DNA of 64,000 nucleotides from Pseudobacteriovorax antillogorgiicola (GCF_900177345.1 NZ_FWZT01000028.1:25265-89264), one strand, 5' to 3'. Shown: positions 17,042-26,571, numbered from the stretch's first letter. The notes: generated from the letters alone by a model not told the origin. Numbers and translations are program-made.

Positions 17042-17065
17042 GACCTAGATATCAATATCTAGGTC
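17042..17065. terminator. Perfect 24-base palindrome between convergent genes
   Basis: Two 11-base arms (GACCTAGATAT and its complement) enclose a 2-base loop. It overlaps the last codons of the M48 gene and lies just after the methyltransferase stop. Neither strand has a T-run, so it may slow transcription or protect 3' ends rather than terminate intrinsically. Confidence 0.4.
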
Positions 17066-18082
17066 TAAAAACTCCTCATAAAACGGGGCATCAGCATCCC
17101 AATATCCATCTAATGCAGACTCGACCTCTTTGAGCTGGAGATCTCTTTCCTCATTGGAAGGGTGGCTTTTGATTGCAAAAAGCGTTCTATAATAAAGGTC
17201 GACCCGCTCTTGTGACTCTAGTTCCAGTTGAAAATCTTCTGGCTCAGATGATGAAGAGGAATCGCCTGAGGCGATATCATAGGCCTTCTTTAGAAATGTG
17301 ATGATTGAAGCATGGTAAGTAGCTGCATCCATACCCATCTTTCCACAAATAGCAGCACCTATAATATCTGCCTCAAATTCTTGCCTCTGTTTAAACTCAG
17401 AAAGATCTTTCGAGAAATTTTCCCAAGTAGCAATGACTTTCTTATATCGCTCTGAGTCGTGCGTATAGGTTGTTCCCGATAGTGTTGCCTGCTGATAGCT
17501 AGTAAAGTCCGGCATTTGACTAAATCGATTGTAGGGATCACCGCCGGATTCTATCACTTTATCCGTATACTTGTCTGAGTGATTTCTCGCTGTGTGCCCT
17601 ATTTCATGACAGAGTACAGCAAGCCGAGATTTATTATCAAAGTTAGAACTTAGCGTAGCACTGCGGATCGTAAGAATATTGATGAGGGTATTAGCTCCTG
17701 GGAAATCATTCTCCTGAATCACGACCTTCATTTGCCGCCCAGGCTGTAAATCGGGGGCTTCTAGAGCACGGTTGATGAGACCTTCAATTCTAAGCTCCAC
17801 ATCCTGGAACTGACCATCATCGCTTTCCTCAAGTGATTCACTCAACTGTTCTTCAAATATCGGCCCAAGACTTTTAACTTCATCCATTGAAAATGCAAAA
17901 TCTGGTAATGTAACTTCGTCTCTGGTCTCTGACGCAGGTTCTTCAGTTTGCTCGTCTACGGTATCCACTTGATTATCAGGTTTAGTTTGTTTTGAAATAT
18001 CAACCCTTCGATCACTTTGTTTGGCACTACATGACCATACGCATAATATATAGGCCATTAGTGTGGTCCAAAAAATTTTCAT
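17045..18082 (-). CDS. M48-type metalloprotease-like lipoprotein
   Basis: The start at 18082 has GAGGAG 7 bases upstream; an earlier ATG in frame lacks this. The leader ends in VWSC, a plausible lipobox, followed by a Glu/Thr-rich linker. The zinc site is HEIGH (159-163), with the downstream EFEAD (235-239) supplying the third ligand, as in M48 peptidases. It is expected in the periplasm on a membrane, perhaps in envelope quality control. It is convergent with the P450 block, so it is probably a separate transcription unit. Confidence 0.8.
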   Translation of the reverse strand: MKIFWTTLMAYILCVWSCSAKQSDRRVDISKQTKPDNQVDTVDEQTEEPASETRDEVTLPDFAFSMDEVKSLGPIFEEQLSESLEESDDGQFQDVELRIEGLINRALEAPDLQPGRQMKVVIQENDFPGANTLINILTIRSATLSSNFDNKSRLAVLCHEIGHTARNHSDKYTDKVIESGGDPYNRFSQMPDFTSYQQATLSGTTYTHDSERYKKVIATWENFSKDLSEFKQRQEFEADIIGAAICGKMGMDAATYHASIITFLKKAYDIASGDSSSSSEPEDFQLELESQERVDLYYRTLFAIKSHPSNEERDLQLKEVESALDGYWDADAPFYEEFLDLDIDI

Positions 18083-18403
18083 GTGAGACTCCTCATTAAT
18101 CAAATCCTTGTGTGTTCAGCTCTTGGTGACTCTAAGCAATTTGAATACCCATCCCCCCTTGCTGACCTGCTCTTCCACTAAGATCCCGAAAGGAAATCTC
18201 TTTTTAAGGACACTCGACTGGCTCGATTGCCATCGATTTTTTAATAGATATAATCATAAGATAGGAAAAATCGAAGTATGCGCACTTATTTACGGCAAAT
18301 TTGCTAGTGTCTCATCCAAAAAATTTAGACACTGTCGTAGAAACTACTGAAATTGAGCAGACTTTCGCTAAGTTGCGATTATGTCCCATTAAGCTCTATG
18401 GTA
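18083..18403. other. Intergenic region without a convincing gene
   Basis: The stretch lies upstream of the M48 gene and downstream of the barrel gene. Short open frames here have no family signal. One 7-base inverted repeat (AGTGTCT/AGACACT, 18306-18333) has an A-rich loop but no terminator tail. The promoter of the protease should lie near 18100-18200. Confidence 0.3.
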
Positions 18404-19672
18404 TTAATAGGCGAGCTGAATTTCCAGGTAGTAGTAATCCTGATCTGCGTAAAGCCCGGCAAGACTATCAACCGGCCCTTCTAGATCAACTACCCCACCC
18501 TCAAATAGTATATGATCTATGAGTTTGTAGTTCAGTTTTAGAATTTTTATCCAGTCCCCTTCATCGAGTCCATATTGAGCAATAACATGAATGTCCAAGT
18601 CGCTCTTAAGAAAAGACTGCTGGATCGCCATCGATGCAGTACTCCTGCTATCAAGGGCTTTTGTCAGGGATTCGATCTCCTGATCCCATTCGATCCGGGC
18701 TCCTTCAAGTACTAGAGAGAAGTCTTGCCACTGGTAGTCAAGGCCAATTGCGGATGCCAGCCACTGATCATCAAAACTTTCGATTAAGCCAATGGGATTC
18801 AGCTGATACCGCCGGGCTTCACCCCAGGCAAGATCGCCCTTTAGAACCCAAGAGCCGAGGCTCACATCAAAATCAATGCTATGATAACGGAGAGGACTCG
18901 GCTTACTTGCCAAGGCCTGATGGTCGTTGATACGCCATTGATCATAACCTGAGTATGAGCCAAGCCTCATGCCTAAAGCTCCGAGTCGAAATCCAATCCG
19001 GCCACCGATACCGCGGTATCGCTCATCCTGAGCATATGGTTTTGCTTCCGGTAAGAGTCTGATAATTGGTGAAAACTGTCCCCACGGAGACCCTTCATCG
19101 GGTAGCAAAGTTGCAGTGGTGAACGGGCGATAGAAGCCTTCCGCAAACGCCCCTCCCCAAGTACCGCGCACCATCACAGCCGGCGCACCTCGATTCAATG
19201 TTGCCAAGCTTGGCGAAACCCCTTGGCTTAAATCTTGAGCACTCTGTCGATTGCTAGGGCTGGTAAAGTCCATCACTCCCCAAGGAAGCCGCTGCTGGCC
19301 GACTTTCAGATCCCAATGCGTCGAGCGCCACGTGATTGCAGCCTCGTGAATAAAATCTTGCCAGCTCGGTGTGGACGTCTTTTGATAGCGAAGCTCACCA
19401 TCCCAATGAGCTGACGCATGCGCACCCAGCTTGGCATCGGCACTGGTTTTAAGGGACCCGAGAACATCCTGCTTATCTCGCATTTGCCGAACACCAGTTT
19501 TCCAGCCCAGCTTTATCAGAGTGTCAGAGGCTACTGGTTCCGACGGTTTTGTGGATTCCATGGACAGCAAGGGCATACCTTCCAAGTCAGGATCGGAAGC
19601 TCCAAAAGCCACTGATGAAAAAGTCAAACAACTGAATAAGGCATAGATGTAAAGTTTGAATTTACAGAGCAC
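18404..19672 (-). CDS. Outer-membrane beta-barrel, exporter-associated
   Basis: A signal peptide (to about residue 24, AFGASD) precedes a 400-residue protein rich in amphipathic strands. It has KVGQQRLPWGVMD, a turn common in DUF1302/porin-like barrels, and ends in a strand closed by Tyr (EIQLAY). It starts at a GTG overlapping the LolA-like gene by 11 bases, so it is the third gene of a UbiA/LolA-like/barrel operon. It may form the outer-membrane step of a lipid export route with the divergent MMPL protein. That role is inferred from context only. Confidence 0.7.
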   Translation of the reverse strand: MLCKFKLYIYALFSCLTFSSVAFGASDPDLEGMPLLSMESTKPSEPVASDTLIKLGWKTGVRQMRDKQDVLGSLKTSADAKLGAHASAHWDGELRYQKTSTPSWQDFIHEAAITWRSTHWDLKVGQQRLPWGVMDFTSPSNRQSAQDLSQGVSPSLATLNRGAPAVMVRGTWGGAFAEGFYRPFTTATLLPDEGSPWGQFSPIIRLLPEAKPYAQDERYRGIGGRIGFRLGALGMRLGSYSGYDQWRINDHQALASKPSPLRYHSIDFDVSLGSWVLKGDLAWGEARRYQLNPIGLIESFDDQWLASAIGLDYQWQDFSLVLEGARIEWDQEIESLTKALDSRSTASMAIQQSFLKSDLDIHVIAQYGLDEGDWIKILKLNYKLIDHILFEGGVVDLEGPVDSLAGLYADQDYYYLEIQLAY

Positions 19673-20435
19673 GAGTCATCCTTTCAGGAGTAAATAGCTC
19701 TATCTGAAGTTTGGCTTTAGCATCAATTTTAGTGATTTTCACGGCGGTCACAGATCCGGTCTTTTTATTCCACATTTGTGATTGACGAGCCAGCCACTGA
19801 TCTCCCGTTTTTTCACTTTTAATCAGCTTAAATACTTTATAAAGTTGATTCTTGGTATCGTAGTATTTGATTGCCTCAGCAAGATAGCTATCTTTTCGAA
19901 TATAGAGCACAATTCTCTTTGCGATCGTGTTCTGCTTAGGTAGCACTTCAATTTCATAGCAATCATTCTGATCTACTTTGTGGCTGCCTAGAAGTTTTAA
20001 GGCAGCACCATTCAGATACGAACTATCAAGATCACCAAAGGTAAAGTCGCTAGCAACGAAGGGGCTCTTTTTTTGGTTATCGCCTATTCTCCTCGGCTTA
20101 CCAGCTTGAGGTAAGAATAGATGCATCTGAGACTGGTCGACCTTTCTCTGCTCGCGAAATAATAACGTGGTTCCCTTTAGCTCGGAAGGCTCCATAACGC
20201 GAAGCAGGTTCGCTCGCTCCTCGCTATTTTCAAAGACTTGCAGAGTCATCTCGCGATTTTTTTCGCGCCCCTTTCGATCACGAATTAACATGCTGAGGTT
20301 TGCCTCACCAATATGTATACCGAGAGCATTTCGTTCGGTATAGCGATCAACAATCGTCTGAGCGTTTGGTTTAGCGATTAACTGAGCGTTAGCCGAAAAA
20401 ATTAAACTTACCAAAAGCCAAAGTATCCGCATCAC
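19662..20435 (-). CDS. LolA-like outer-membrane lipoprotein-sorting family protein
   Basis: The protein has 257 residues. A signal peptide (to about residue 17) is followed by features of the LolA-like family that accompanies RND/MMPL exporters: LRVMEPSELKGTTLLF, MHLFLPQAGKPRRI and FTFGDLDSSYL. Proteins of this fold carry hydrophobic cargo across the periplasm. The gene overlaps the UbiA gene by 4 bases and the barrel gene by 11, so the three are one operon. Confidence 0.78.
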   Translation of the reverse strand: MMRILWLLVSLIFSANAQLIAKPNAQTIVDRYTERNALGIHIGEANLSMLIRDRKGREKNREMTLQVFENSEERANLLRVMEPSELKGTTLLFREQRKVDQSQMHLFLPQAGKPRRIGDNQKKSPFVASDFTFGDLDSSYLNGAALKLLGSHKVDQNDCYEIEVLPKQNTIAKRIVLYIRKDSYLAEAIKYYDTKNQLYKVFKLIKSEKTGDQWLARQSQMWNKKTGSVTAVKITKIDAKAKLQIELFTPERMTRAL

Positions 20436-21379
20436 AATCCCCCAATTGTTCCCACGATAATGAGGATCAAGAAAACCACTAGGATCAAAAGACCCTGGCT
20501 ATCTTCTACAGCCTTACCCTGACCATCCCCAGTTTCCTTAACAAAACCTAGTAGCTTGACGATCACCATCAGCGCTGTCAAGCCTGTAAGAGCGGCTCCC
20601 CCCCAGACAAGCCACCCAGAAGCTCGCGCCAAACAGTTGAGCAAGTAAGCCAACCCAGCAAAAAACAAGCCGTCAAGAATGAGAAGCAAAATTGCAGTGC
20701 CCGTCACTCCCAAAACCGAGGTATAGGAATCGACGCCAGAGATCTCGTCTTGAGGCGAACGGGTTTTACGAGCAACTTCGCCAATAGCACCTGTAAGAAA
20801 AACCATGAATGACAAGACGATAGCCTGGGGTCTCTGCCAAGGCAGCGCCTGGCTCGCCAAAAAAATCATCCAATAAGCTAGAGGAATCATAATGATCATG
20901 TGGGACAAGGCATAGAGAAGCAGTCGCTTTTGCAACCATTCTCCGCAGAAAAATTCCTTAGCCATCAATAAAGACCAGACGAAGGCTATCGCCCAAGCCA
21001 TAAACGCAGGGCTGTCGTATCCATAGAATGCTATAGTAATGGCAACTTGAACGAGCCAAGCCCCTGCAAACAGATATTTAAGTTCTGTTAAACTCACAAC
21101 GCCACGAGCCACGGGGCGATCAGGGTGAAACTCTCGATCGATTTCGTAGTCTTTATGCTCATCATAAATGCGAAGGAGCAGGAAGAAGCACCCTACAGCC
21201 AGCGCCATTAAGGCATCTGAGCCAAGAACTAGATGATCCTGCCACGCTAGAGACCGTACATAGATGGCAATAGCAATATAAACGAGGGTGCTGAATATCC
21301 AATTTTTGAAAGGATACCGGGTTTTTGACCAAATCAGATAGCGGGCTAAGAGGGGTTTTTGGTTTTCGGGATGACTCAC
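20432..21379 (-). CDS. UbiA-family prenyltransferase
   Basis: This is a 315-residue membrane protein with about eight to nine hydrophobic segments. It has the first Asp-rich motif IYDEHKDYEID (DxxxDxxxD), a following RPVARG, and a second motif DEISGVD, the Mg-diphosphate sites of UbiA enzymes. It would transfer an isoprenoid chain to an acceptor that cannot be read from sequence. It starts at a GTG with AAAGG upstream and leads the operon. With the HMG-CoA reductase nearby, an isoprenoid-linked product is plausible. Confidence 0.85.
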   Translation of the reverse strand: MSHPENQKPLLARYLIWSKTRYPFKNWIFSTLVYIAIAIYVRSLAWQDHLVLGSDALMALAVGCFFLLLRIYDEHKDYEIDREFHPDRPVARGVVSLTELKYLFAGAWLVQVAITIAFYGYDSPAFMAWAIAFVWSLLMAKEFFCGEWLQKRLLLYALSHMIIMIPLAYWMIFLASQALPWQRPQAIVLSFMVFLTGAIGEVARKTRSPQDEISGVDSYTSVLGVTGTAILLLILDGLFFAGLAYLLNCLARASGWLVWGGAALTGLTALMVIVKLLGFVKETGDGQGKAVEDSQGLLILVVFLILIIVGTIGGL

Positions 21380-21511
21380 AAAGTAACCTTTCCGTTAAGA
21401 ATCTTATCGTGTTTCGCGGGAATTATAGCTCGACACAGGATAATACGAAACGTTAGAATGCGAGGATTTCCTACCGATGAGATTCACTTTTGATCCCGAG
21501 GACATCATGTC
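21380..21511. promoter_or_regulatory. Divergent promoter region, UbiA operon and MMPL exporter
   Basis: 132 bp separate the divergent UbiA operon and the exporter gene, so both promoters must lie here or inside the gene starts. A loose pair GTTTCG/CGAAAC is visible, but too weak to name as an operator. Shared control of the two units is plausible. Confidence 0.35.
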
Positions 21512-23815
21512 ATGTTGAATAAGTCTATCGCTGCTTTGATTCGATTTCGCTGGCTTCTATTTTTAGTGTTTGCAGCTCTTGCGTTCATTCTAGGGCCATA
21601 TGCACAAAAAGCATTTGTTCCTGATAACTCGATTAAAGTTTGGTTTTTAGAAGACGACCCCACGCTACTCGACTATGAACACTTTCAAGATACCTTCGGT
21701 AATGACGAGGTCTTGCTCATTCTACTTGAAAATCAAAACGCTAGCGTTTTTGACGAGGGCTTTTTTCAACGTATCGATGCTCTCAGTCAGGACTTGGAAA
21801 GCCTCGAAGGTGTCTTTCAAGTCACATCCATTGCCAATGTACAGGATGCCTTTGATACAGAGGAGGGGATTATCTTCCGAAAGGCCTCCGAGCAGCTGAG
21901 CCTGGATGATTATCAAACCTATGCGATGGAGTCAGACTACTTCAAAGACCGCTTGATCAACAGCAATGGCCAAAAAACACTTGTCTGGGCACAGATGGCT
22001 GCCATGGAAAATTTCGATCAAGCTAGGGATCAAGTCTTGGCTCACTGTTACGATTTGCTAGCCAAACACGGTTTCGCTGATGCTCCCCGTGGGGGCATTG
22101 GCGTCATATACAGCGCCCTCAACCTACTCACAGCTCAGGACTTAGCAACAGTAGGTGGGTTGGGTTATCTTTTAATGTTCGTATTTCTAGGATTTTCATT
22201 TCGAACAGTTCGCTATGTTCTTGCCACCCTGGTGATTGTCAGCCTCAGCACCAGCATCACCTTAGGCCTCATGGGCTTGGCTGGGGTTCAGGTCAATATG
22301 GTAACCGTGGTGCTGCCCACGGTGATCCTAGTACTGGGGATCGCTGATGCGATTCACTTCCCAAGCACCTTTCGCAGACTGGAAATGGAACACCCCCAAA
22401 GCTCTAAGTACGAGATCGTTTTTAAATCACTACAATCGATCTTAGTTCCATGCCTTCTAACAAGTGTGACTACAGCGGTTGGCTTTTTTGCATTATCCTC
22501 AGCTCCCATGAGTTCTGTAAGGCAGCTCGGAATCTATGCAGGGATTGGGGTTTTGCTAGCCTTCTTACTGAGCGGGCTATTGATGTCAATCTTTTATCTG
22601 GGCCTTAAGAAGCTTAAGTCAGCCCCCGATCCTAGAGAACACTCGTTTCTTTCGAACGTCTTGGATAAAATCAAGAGCCTGGTGAAACAACGACCTCAGC
22701 TAATCAGCATCATCTGCATTCCCCTATTTCTGCTTTCCTTGATCTTAAGCGTACAACAAAACATCGACACCTACACCCTGGGCTACCTCCCTTCAGATCA
22801 TTCAGTAGTTCAGGATCATGAGACGATCGAATCTCGTTGGGGCTATTACCAGCCATTTGAATTTACTCTCAGATTAAAATCCCAAGATTTCATCGAAACT
22901 GCCGATACCTTCAATCGTGTTGCTGGGTTTCAAGCAGAAGTCATGAAGCAAGATGAGATTTTTAGAAGCTTTTCGATTCTAGACATTTATCAACGACTCG
23001 CAAAAGTCATGAATATACCCACGAAATCCCCTTGGAGTGAAGAAGAGATTGCCCAGCTCAAATTCGTTCTAAATAGTCAGCACCGAGTCTGGGAACCGGA
23101 TGATGATGAGTATTTAGACAACATTTTGGCCCCTGTGATCAACTTCGATCGGGACCTTCTTCGCATCACCTTTACAAGTAAGATGCTAAGCGCTCAGCAA
23201 GCAGATCAGTTAAAGAATCGGATCTTAAAAATAGGTCAGAAGTCGTTTGGAGACGACTATCTCCTCAAGCCTGCCGGTTATCCCCCCCTCTACATCAAGA
23301 TCATCGACTATGCCATGGAATCACAAATTTCCAGTTTTGGTTTGGCTCTAGTCCTTATTTTTTTACTCATGATTGTTTGGCTTCGCAGTTTGAGGCTCGC
23401 TTTGATCAGTTTGATTCCAAACCTTTTTCCGGTGCTTGGTATGTTTAGCCTAATGCATCTTCTGGGAATCGATTTAGATATTGCCACAGCAACCATTGCC
23501 GCGATTGTCATGGGGGTCGCTGTGGATGATACAATCCATTTTATGTTTCGCTGGCGCGAAGGAGAGCGATTGGGGCTAGATTGGGAACAGTGCCTGGATC
23601 ACAGCTTCGCTCATGCTGGTAAAGCAGCCTTGGTAACCAGCTTGATCCTGATGGGGTCTTACCCTGTGCTACTTCTAGCCCAAGTAAAAACTGTGCAGTA
23701 CTTCGGCATTCTGACAAGTGCTGCTGCATTCCTAGCCTTACTTGCCGATCTGTTTATGTTGCCATGTATTCTGAAGTTCTTTCACAAACCCCGCCCTCAG
23801 GCCCAAGAAACCTGA
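21512..23815 (+). CDS. MMPL/RND-type lipid exporter (HAE3-like)
   Basis: The 767 residues have a first transmembrane helix near residues 12-30, a large periplasmic domain, a block of five helices (about 210-375), a second periplasmic domain and a final helix block (about 610-760). The conserved VVLPTVILVLGIADAIH and IAAIVMGVAVDDTIHF segments carry the proton-relay acidic residues expected of MMPL/RND proteins. It probably moves a lipid or amphiphile out of the inner membrane. GAGGA lies 9 bases before the ATG. It is divergent from the UbiA/LolA-like/barrel operon, a common pairing. Confidence 0.88.
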   Translation: MLNKSIAALIRFRWLLFLVFAALAFILGPYAQKAFVPDNSIKVWFLEDDPTLLDYEHFQDTFGNDEVLLILLENQNASVFDEGFFQRIDALSQDLESLEGVFQVTSIANVQDAFDTEEGIIFRKASEQLSLDDYQTYAMESDYFKDRLINSNGQKTLVWAQMAAMENFDQARDQVLAHCYDLLAKHGFADAPRGGIGVIYSALNLLTAQDLATVGGLGYLLMFVFLGFSFRTVRYVLATLVIVSLSTSITLGLMGLAGVQVNMVTVVLPTVILVLGIADAIHFPSTFRRLEMEHPQSSKYEIVFKSLQSILVPCLLTSVTTAVGFFALSSAPMSSVRQLGIYAGIGVLLAFLLSGLLMSIFYLGLKKLKSAPDPREHSFLSNVLDKIKSLVKQRPQLISIICIPLFLLSLILSVQQNIDTYTLGYLPSDHSVVQDHETIESRWGYYQPFEFTLRLKSQDFIETADTFNRVAGFQAEVMKQDEIFRSFSILDIYQRLAKVMNIPTKSPWSEEEIAQLKFVLNSQHRVWEPDDDEYLDNILAPVINFDRDLLRITFTSKMLSAQQADQLKNRILKIGQKSFGDDYLLKPAGYPPLYIKIIDYAMESQISSFGLALVLIFLLMIVWLRSLRLALISLIPNLFPVLGMFSLMHLLGIDLDIATATIAAIVMGVAVDDTIHFMFRWREGERLGLDWEQCLDHSFAHAGKAALVTSLILMGSYPVLLLAQVKTVQYFGILTSAAAFLALLADLFMLPCILKFFHKPRPQAQET

Positions 23816-23817
23816 GG
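23795..23817. terminator. Stem-loop between convergent genes
   Basis: CCTCAGG and CCTGAGG pair around a 9-base loop at the 3' end of the exporter gene, next to the end of the convergent lipoprotein gene. No T-run follows on either strand, so intrinsic termination is uncertain. Confidence 0.35.
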
Positions 23818-23825
23818 CTGCTGAG

Positions 23826-25172
23826 TTATGGAAGGTAGGTGCTCAACATCTCTTGATGAAGAGCATCAAGCTTCGTAGCAGACACAGCTTCATTGTAGTA
23901 TTTGAAGCTTGCAATCAAGCCAGTGAAGTAAAACCCACCGTTGTATTCTACGGACCCATCGGCGAAGACTGTATCGCTATTCACAGCACCGAGACCAATT
24001 CCATCGGAGTGTGCATAAAGAATTCCAACACCGGTCGCCTGTCCTGCTTCAATGCCGTTCAAGTAACCACCCAGAGTGCCCTGGCTTTGATCGTAGAGCA
24101 AAGTAGCAACGTAGTCTGTATTGGCTTCGAGTGCCACAGATACGCTGATTGGTCCCCAAGGAGCATTACCACCATCGCTAACGATGTTGTAGATGTTATA
24201 GTAAAGGTAGCCCCCTGAGATATAAAGGCTCACCCCGCGGATCGCCCCGCCTTCTTCATAGATCATTTGTGTACTCGTCACATCGCTGCCGGTTCGAAAA
24301 GCTACAGCAAACGTCTTTCCATAGAACGGACCACCAGTATTGAAGGTATTGCTGTTGCTAATAACAAGCAAGTCATCACCATCCATCGTGTAGGCTGGTT
24401 GACCGCCCAAAATTCCTTCTTCACCTTCGCTTACCGTCGCATCCCCTTCACCAAGACTTAATGAACTGTTGGTGCCAGCGATATTTGCTACCGGTAAAGA
24501 GTCTGCGGGGTTCACAGCCACCACATTACAGCTACCATCGTCCACATTGGCGAGAGCATCATAGTTGCTTGCCATCCCATCCGTGCAACCTTGCACGATT
24601 GCTGTTAGGCAAGTGCCATTGTCGGTATTTGCTGCTGGGCTGAATTCTATATAGTTGGAATCGGTACAACCCATCACCTTCGCCATACAGGATCCATCAT
24701 CTGTATTCGCGGCGGAATTGTAGTTGAAGGCATCAGCATCGGTACAACCGGAGGCAATTGCGACGCAGCTACCATCGTCAATGTTGGCATTGGGATTAAA
24801 ATTGAACATGGCAGCATCCATACAACCTAGCTGCACGGCGACGCAGCTATCATCATTTTTTGTTGCAGCAGCATCATAATTAAATGCTAATGGGTCTGTA
24901 CAACCAAGGATCTCTGTCTGATCAATAGCCTCAACTATGCTGTCGGGAATTGTTTCTGGACTTTCTTGATGCTCTTGGTCACTGCTCCCCACGGTGCTTC
25001 CCATTGGATCAGTATCAACAGCCTGGGATTTTAGCTCTCCCGGCGAGTGTGCTTCCGGGGCTTTTCCAGACACCGGAACTTCTTCGGCTTGGCTTGTGTC
25101 GTCACCTCCGCCTTTTTTGCCGCAGGACAGAGCCAGAATAGGCAATAGGCATGTGATGAGTATAAGTCTCAT
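23826..25172 (-). CDS. Lipoprotein with five GCTD repeats and a LamG-like domain
   Basis: A lipobox (LALSCG) is followed by an acidic linker. Five repeats of about 26 residues span about 90-217, each of the form GCTD...NY..A...DDGSC. The C-terminal 210 residues look like a concanavalin/LamG-type beta sandwich (for example FAVAFRTGSD and NGGFYFTGLIASFKYYNE). The paired Cys and Asp-rich turns suggest disulphide-pinned, perhaps calcium-binding, modules. I have seen such repeats mainly in secreted Bacteroidetes proteins, where their function is not known. A cell-surface binding role is likely. Confidence 0.8.
   Translation of the reverse strand: MRLILITCLLPILALSCGKKGGGDDTSQAEEVPVSGKAPEAHSPGELKSQAVDTDPMGSTVGSSDQEHQESPETIPDSIVEAIDQTEILGCTDPLAFNYDAAATKNDDSCVAVQLGCMDAAMFNFNPNANIDDGSCVAIASGCTDADAFNYNSAANTDDGSCMAKVMGCTDSNYIEFSPAANTDNGTCLTAIVQGCTDGMASNYDALANVDDGSCNVVAVNPADSLPVANIAGTNSSLSLGEGDATVSEGEEGILGGQPAYTMDGDDLLVISNSNTFNTGGPFYGKTFAVAFRTGSDVTSTQMIYEEGGAIRGVSLYISGGYLYYNIYNIVSDGGNAPWGPISVSVALEANTDYVATLLYDQSQGTLGGYLNGIEAGQATGVGILYAHSDGIGLGAVNSDTVFADGSVEYNGGFYFTGLIASFKYYNEAVSATKLDALHQEMLSTYLP
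24522..24905 (-). repeat. Five tandem 78-bp coding repeats (GCTD modules)
   Basis: These bases encode the five GCTD/DDGSC repeats of the lipoprotein. The units are conserved at protein level but diverged at DNA level, so this is an old coding expansion and not a CRISPR or satellite. Confidence 0.8.
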
Positions 25173-25378
25173 AATGGTTCCCCAAGAAATCAGTAATCAT
25201 CTAGCGACTATCTGGGGAAGGGTTTTCTGCTTGTCTTATCCTTCGTTTCGGGAGTCTTTAGAGAGTTCTTAAGGACTTCCATTTAGTCCAGTTAATACGT
25301 TAACTTAAATGTTAGTATAGCGACTCCCTTAGACCAAGCTAGGGAAGGATTTCGGTACCAAAGGCCGCCAATTGAGAG

Positions 25379-25627
25379 CTAGTCGTCGTCATCGAAGCAC
25401 AAAGAATCAAAAAAGTCTGCAGCCTGTAGCCACTCTTCCTTGTCACCTAGCTGAGCGCAAAATTCTTCAAGCCCTTCTGGCCCATGCTCATTAGCAATGC
25501 TCTTGCAAATTGCCTCTGATTCTTTGACAAGCTTAGCAAACTCTAGCTCCGACATATCCATCTCTACGAAGGCTGGATTTTCGATTGTCAAAGCAAGGGC
25601 CTGGGAAATATATTGACTTAGATCCAT
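25379..25627 (-). CDS. Small acidic hypothetical protein
   Basis: The 82-residue product is strongly acidic and predicted helical, ending in FDDDD. It has no signal peptide or recognisable family. The upstream bases on its strand lack a strong Shine-Dalgarno sequence, but the frame is clean and the composition coherent. It is divergent from the MBL hydrolase gene, 152 bp away. Confidence 0.5.
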   Translation of the reverse strand: MDLSQYISQALALTIENPAFVEMDMSELEFAKLVKESEAICKSIANEHGPEGLEEFCAQLGDKEEWLQAADFFDSLCFDDDD

Positions 25628-25779
25628 AATCTGACCTACACGCGAAATTTACAAATCAAAACATCAATACGCGATTGGAGCACTGTTTGCCAGAGACTTC
25701 TTCAGCCACAAGAGAGAACCGGTTGGAAAGCTGGAAAGTGGACCTCTGATAAGGCATGATCTATTAGGGAGGACTTATA

Positions 25780-26571
25780 TTGAAAGTGATTCGACTCAAT
25801 TGTGGTAGCCTTTGCCCGCCTGTCACCGAAAGGCTGTTACTGGGACGTGGGAGTCTAGTAAGCCCAGGCTGTCTTACTTGTCGCTGTTTTCTTATCGAAA
25901 GCAAGGATCGATTGATACTCGTGGACACAGGGCTTGGCCATGATGATCTTAAAGTCTATCGTGGGCGATTTGGTCTCGACAATCACATCACCTTGCGTCC
26001 AAAGCTAGATCCCCAACAATCTGCGCTTCGTCAGATCGAAAGAATGGGCTATAAGGCTGCTGATGTTCGCGAGATCATTGTCACTCACTTAGATCCAGAC
26101 CATGCTGGGGGCCTCAGCGACTTCCCTGGTGCTCGCATTCACATTCACCAAAAAGAGTGGGATGAGGTCAGCCATCAGCCATGTCATCGACGTTATCGGC
26201 CGACACAGTGGGGGCATGTCAAGACTTGGCAAACCTATAGCAACTTTGGAGACATCTGGTTCGGGTTCCAGTCCTGTCACCAGCTAGACGGTGTCGACGA
26301 AGATATTTTCTTAGTGCCACTCATCGGACACACCGCAGGCTCGATGGGAGTTGCGGTCCGCGAAGAGGATTCCTGGCACTTCCATGCTGGTGACGCATTT
26401 TTCGTAAAGCAAGAGATCGAAGGCCGCACTATCCCAAAACTTCAAAAAATCATCACCGAGCAGCTGGCCTATGATAATCAGGCGAGGCTTCAGAACGTCA
26501 ATCGCATCGCTAAACTTCACCAAGACCAGGCCAATGTCTTTGTTACTTGTTCCCACGACCCTGACTTGTAA
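25780..26571 (+). CDS. Metallo-beta-lactamase-fold hydrolase
   Basis: The 263-residue protein has the MBL zinc motif HLDPDH (103-108), a downstream GHTAGS, HAGD and a final SHDP. This is the layout of AHL-lactonase/glyoxalase II-like hydrolases. It starts at TTG with GGGAGGA 7 bases upstream. The substrate is unknown; a lactone or thioester is plausible. There is no signal peptide, so it is cytoplasmic. Confidence 0.85.
   Translation: MKVIRLNCGSLCPPVTERLLLGRGSLVSPGCLTCRCFLIESKDRLILVDTGLGHDDLKVYRGRFGLDNHITLRPKLDPQQSALRQIERMGYKAADVREIIVTHLDPDHAGGLSDFPGARIHIHQKEWDEVSHQPCHRRYRPTQWGHVKTWQTYSNFGDIWFGFQSCHQLDGVDEDIFLVPLIGHTAGSMGVAVREEDSWHFHAGDAFFVKQEIEGRTIPKLQKIITEQLAYDNQARLQNVNRIAKLHQDQANVFVTCSHDPDL

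Noticed and set aside
18306..18333. Insertion-sequence end or terminator from a 7-base inverted repeat
   Set aside because: No transposase, target duplication or T-run; too short to support.
18108..18522. Short plus-strand frames in and next to the gap before the barrel gene
   Set aside because: They have no domain signal, and one overlaps the barrel gene on the other strand.
24522..24905. CRISPR or satellite array
   Set aside because: The periodicity is in the coding frame and conserved at protein level only; there are no identical direct repeats with spacers.
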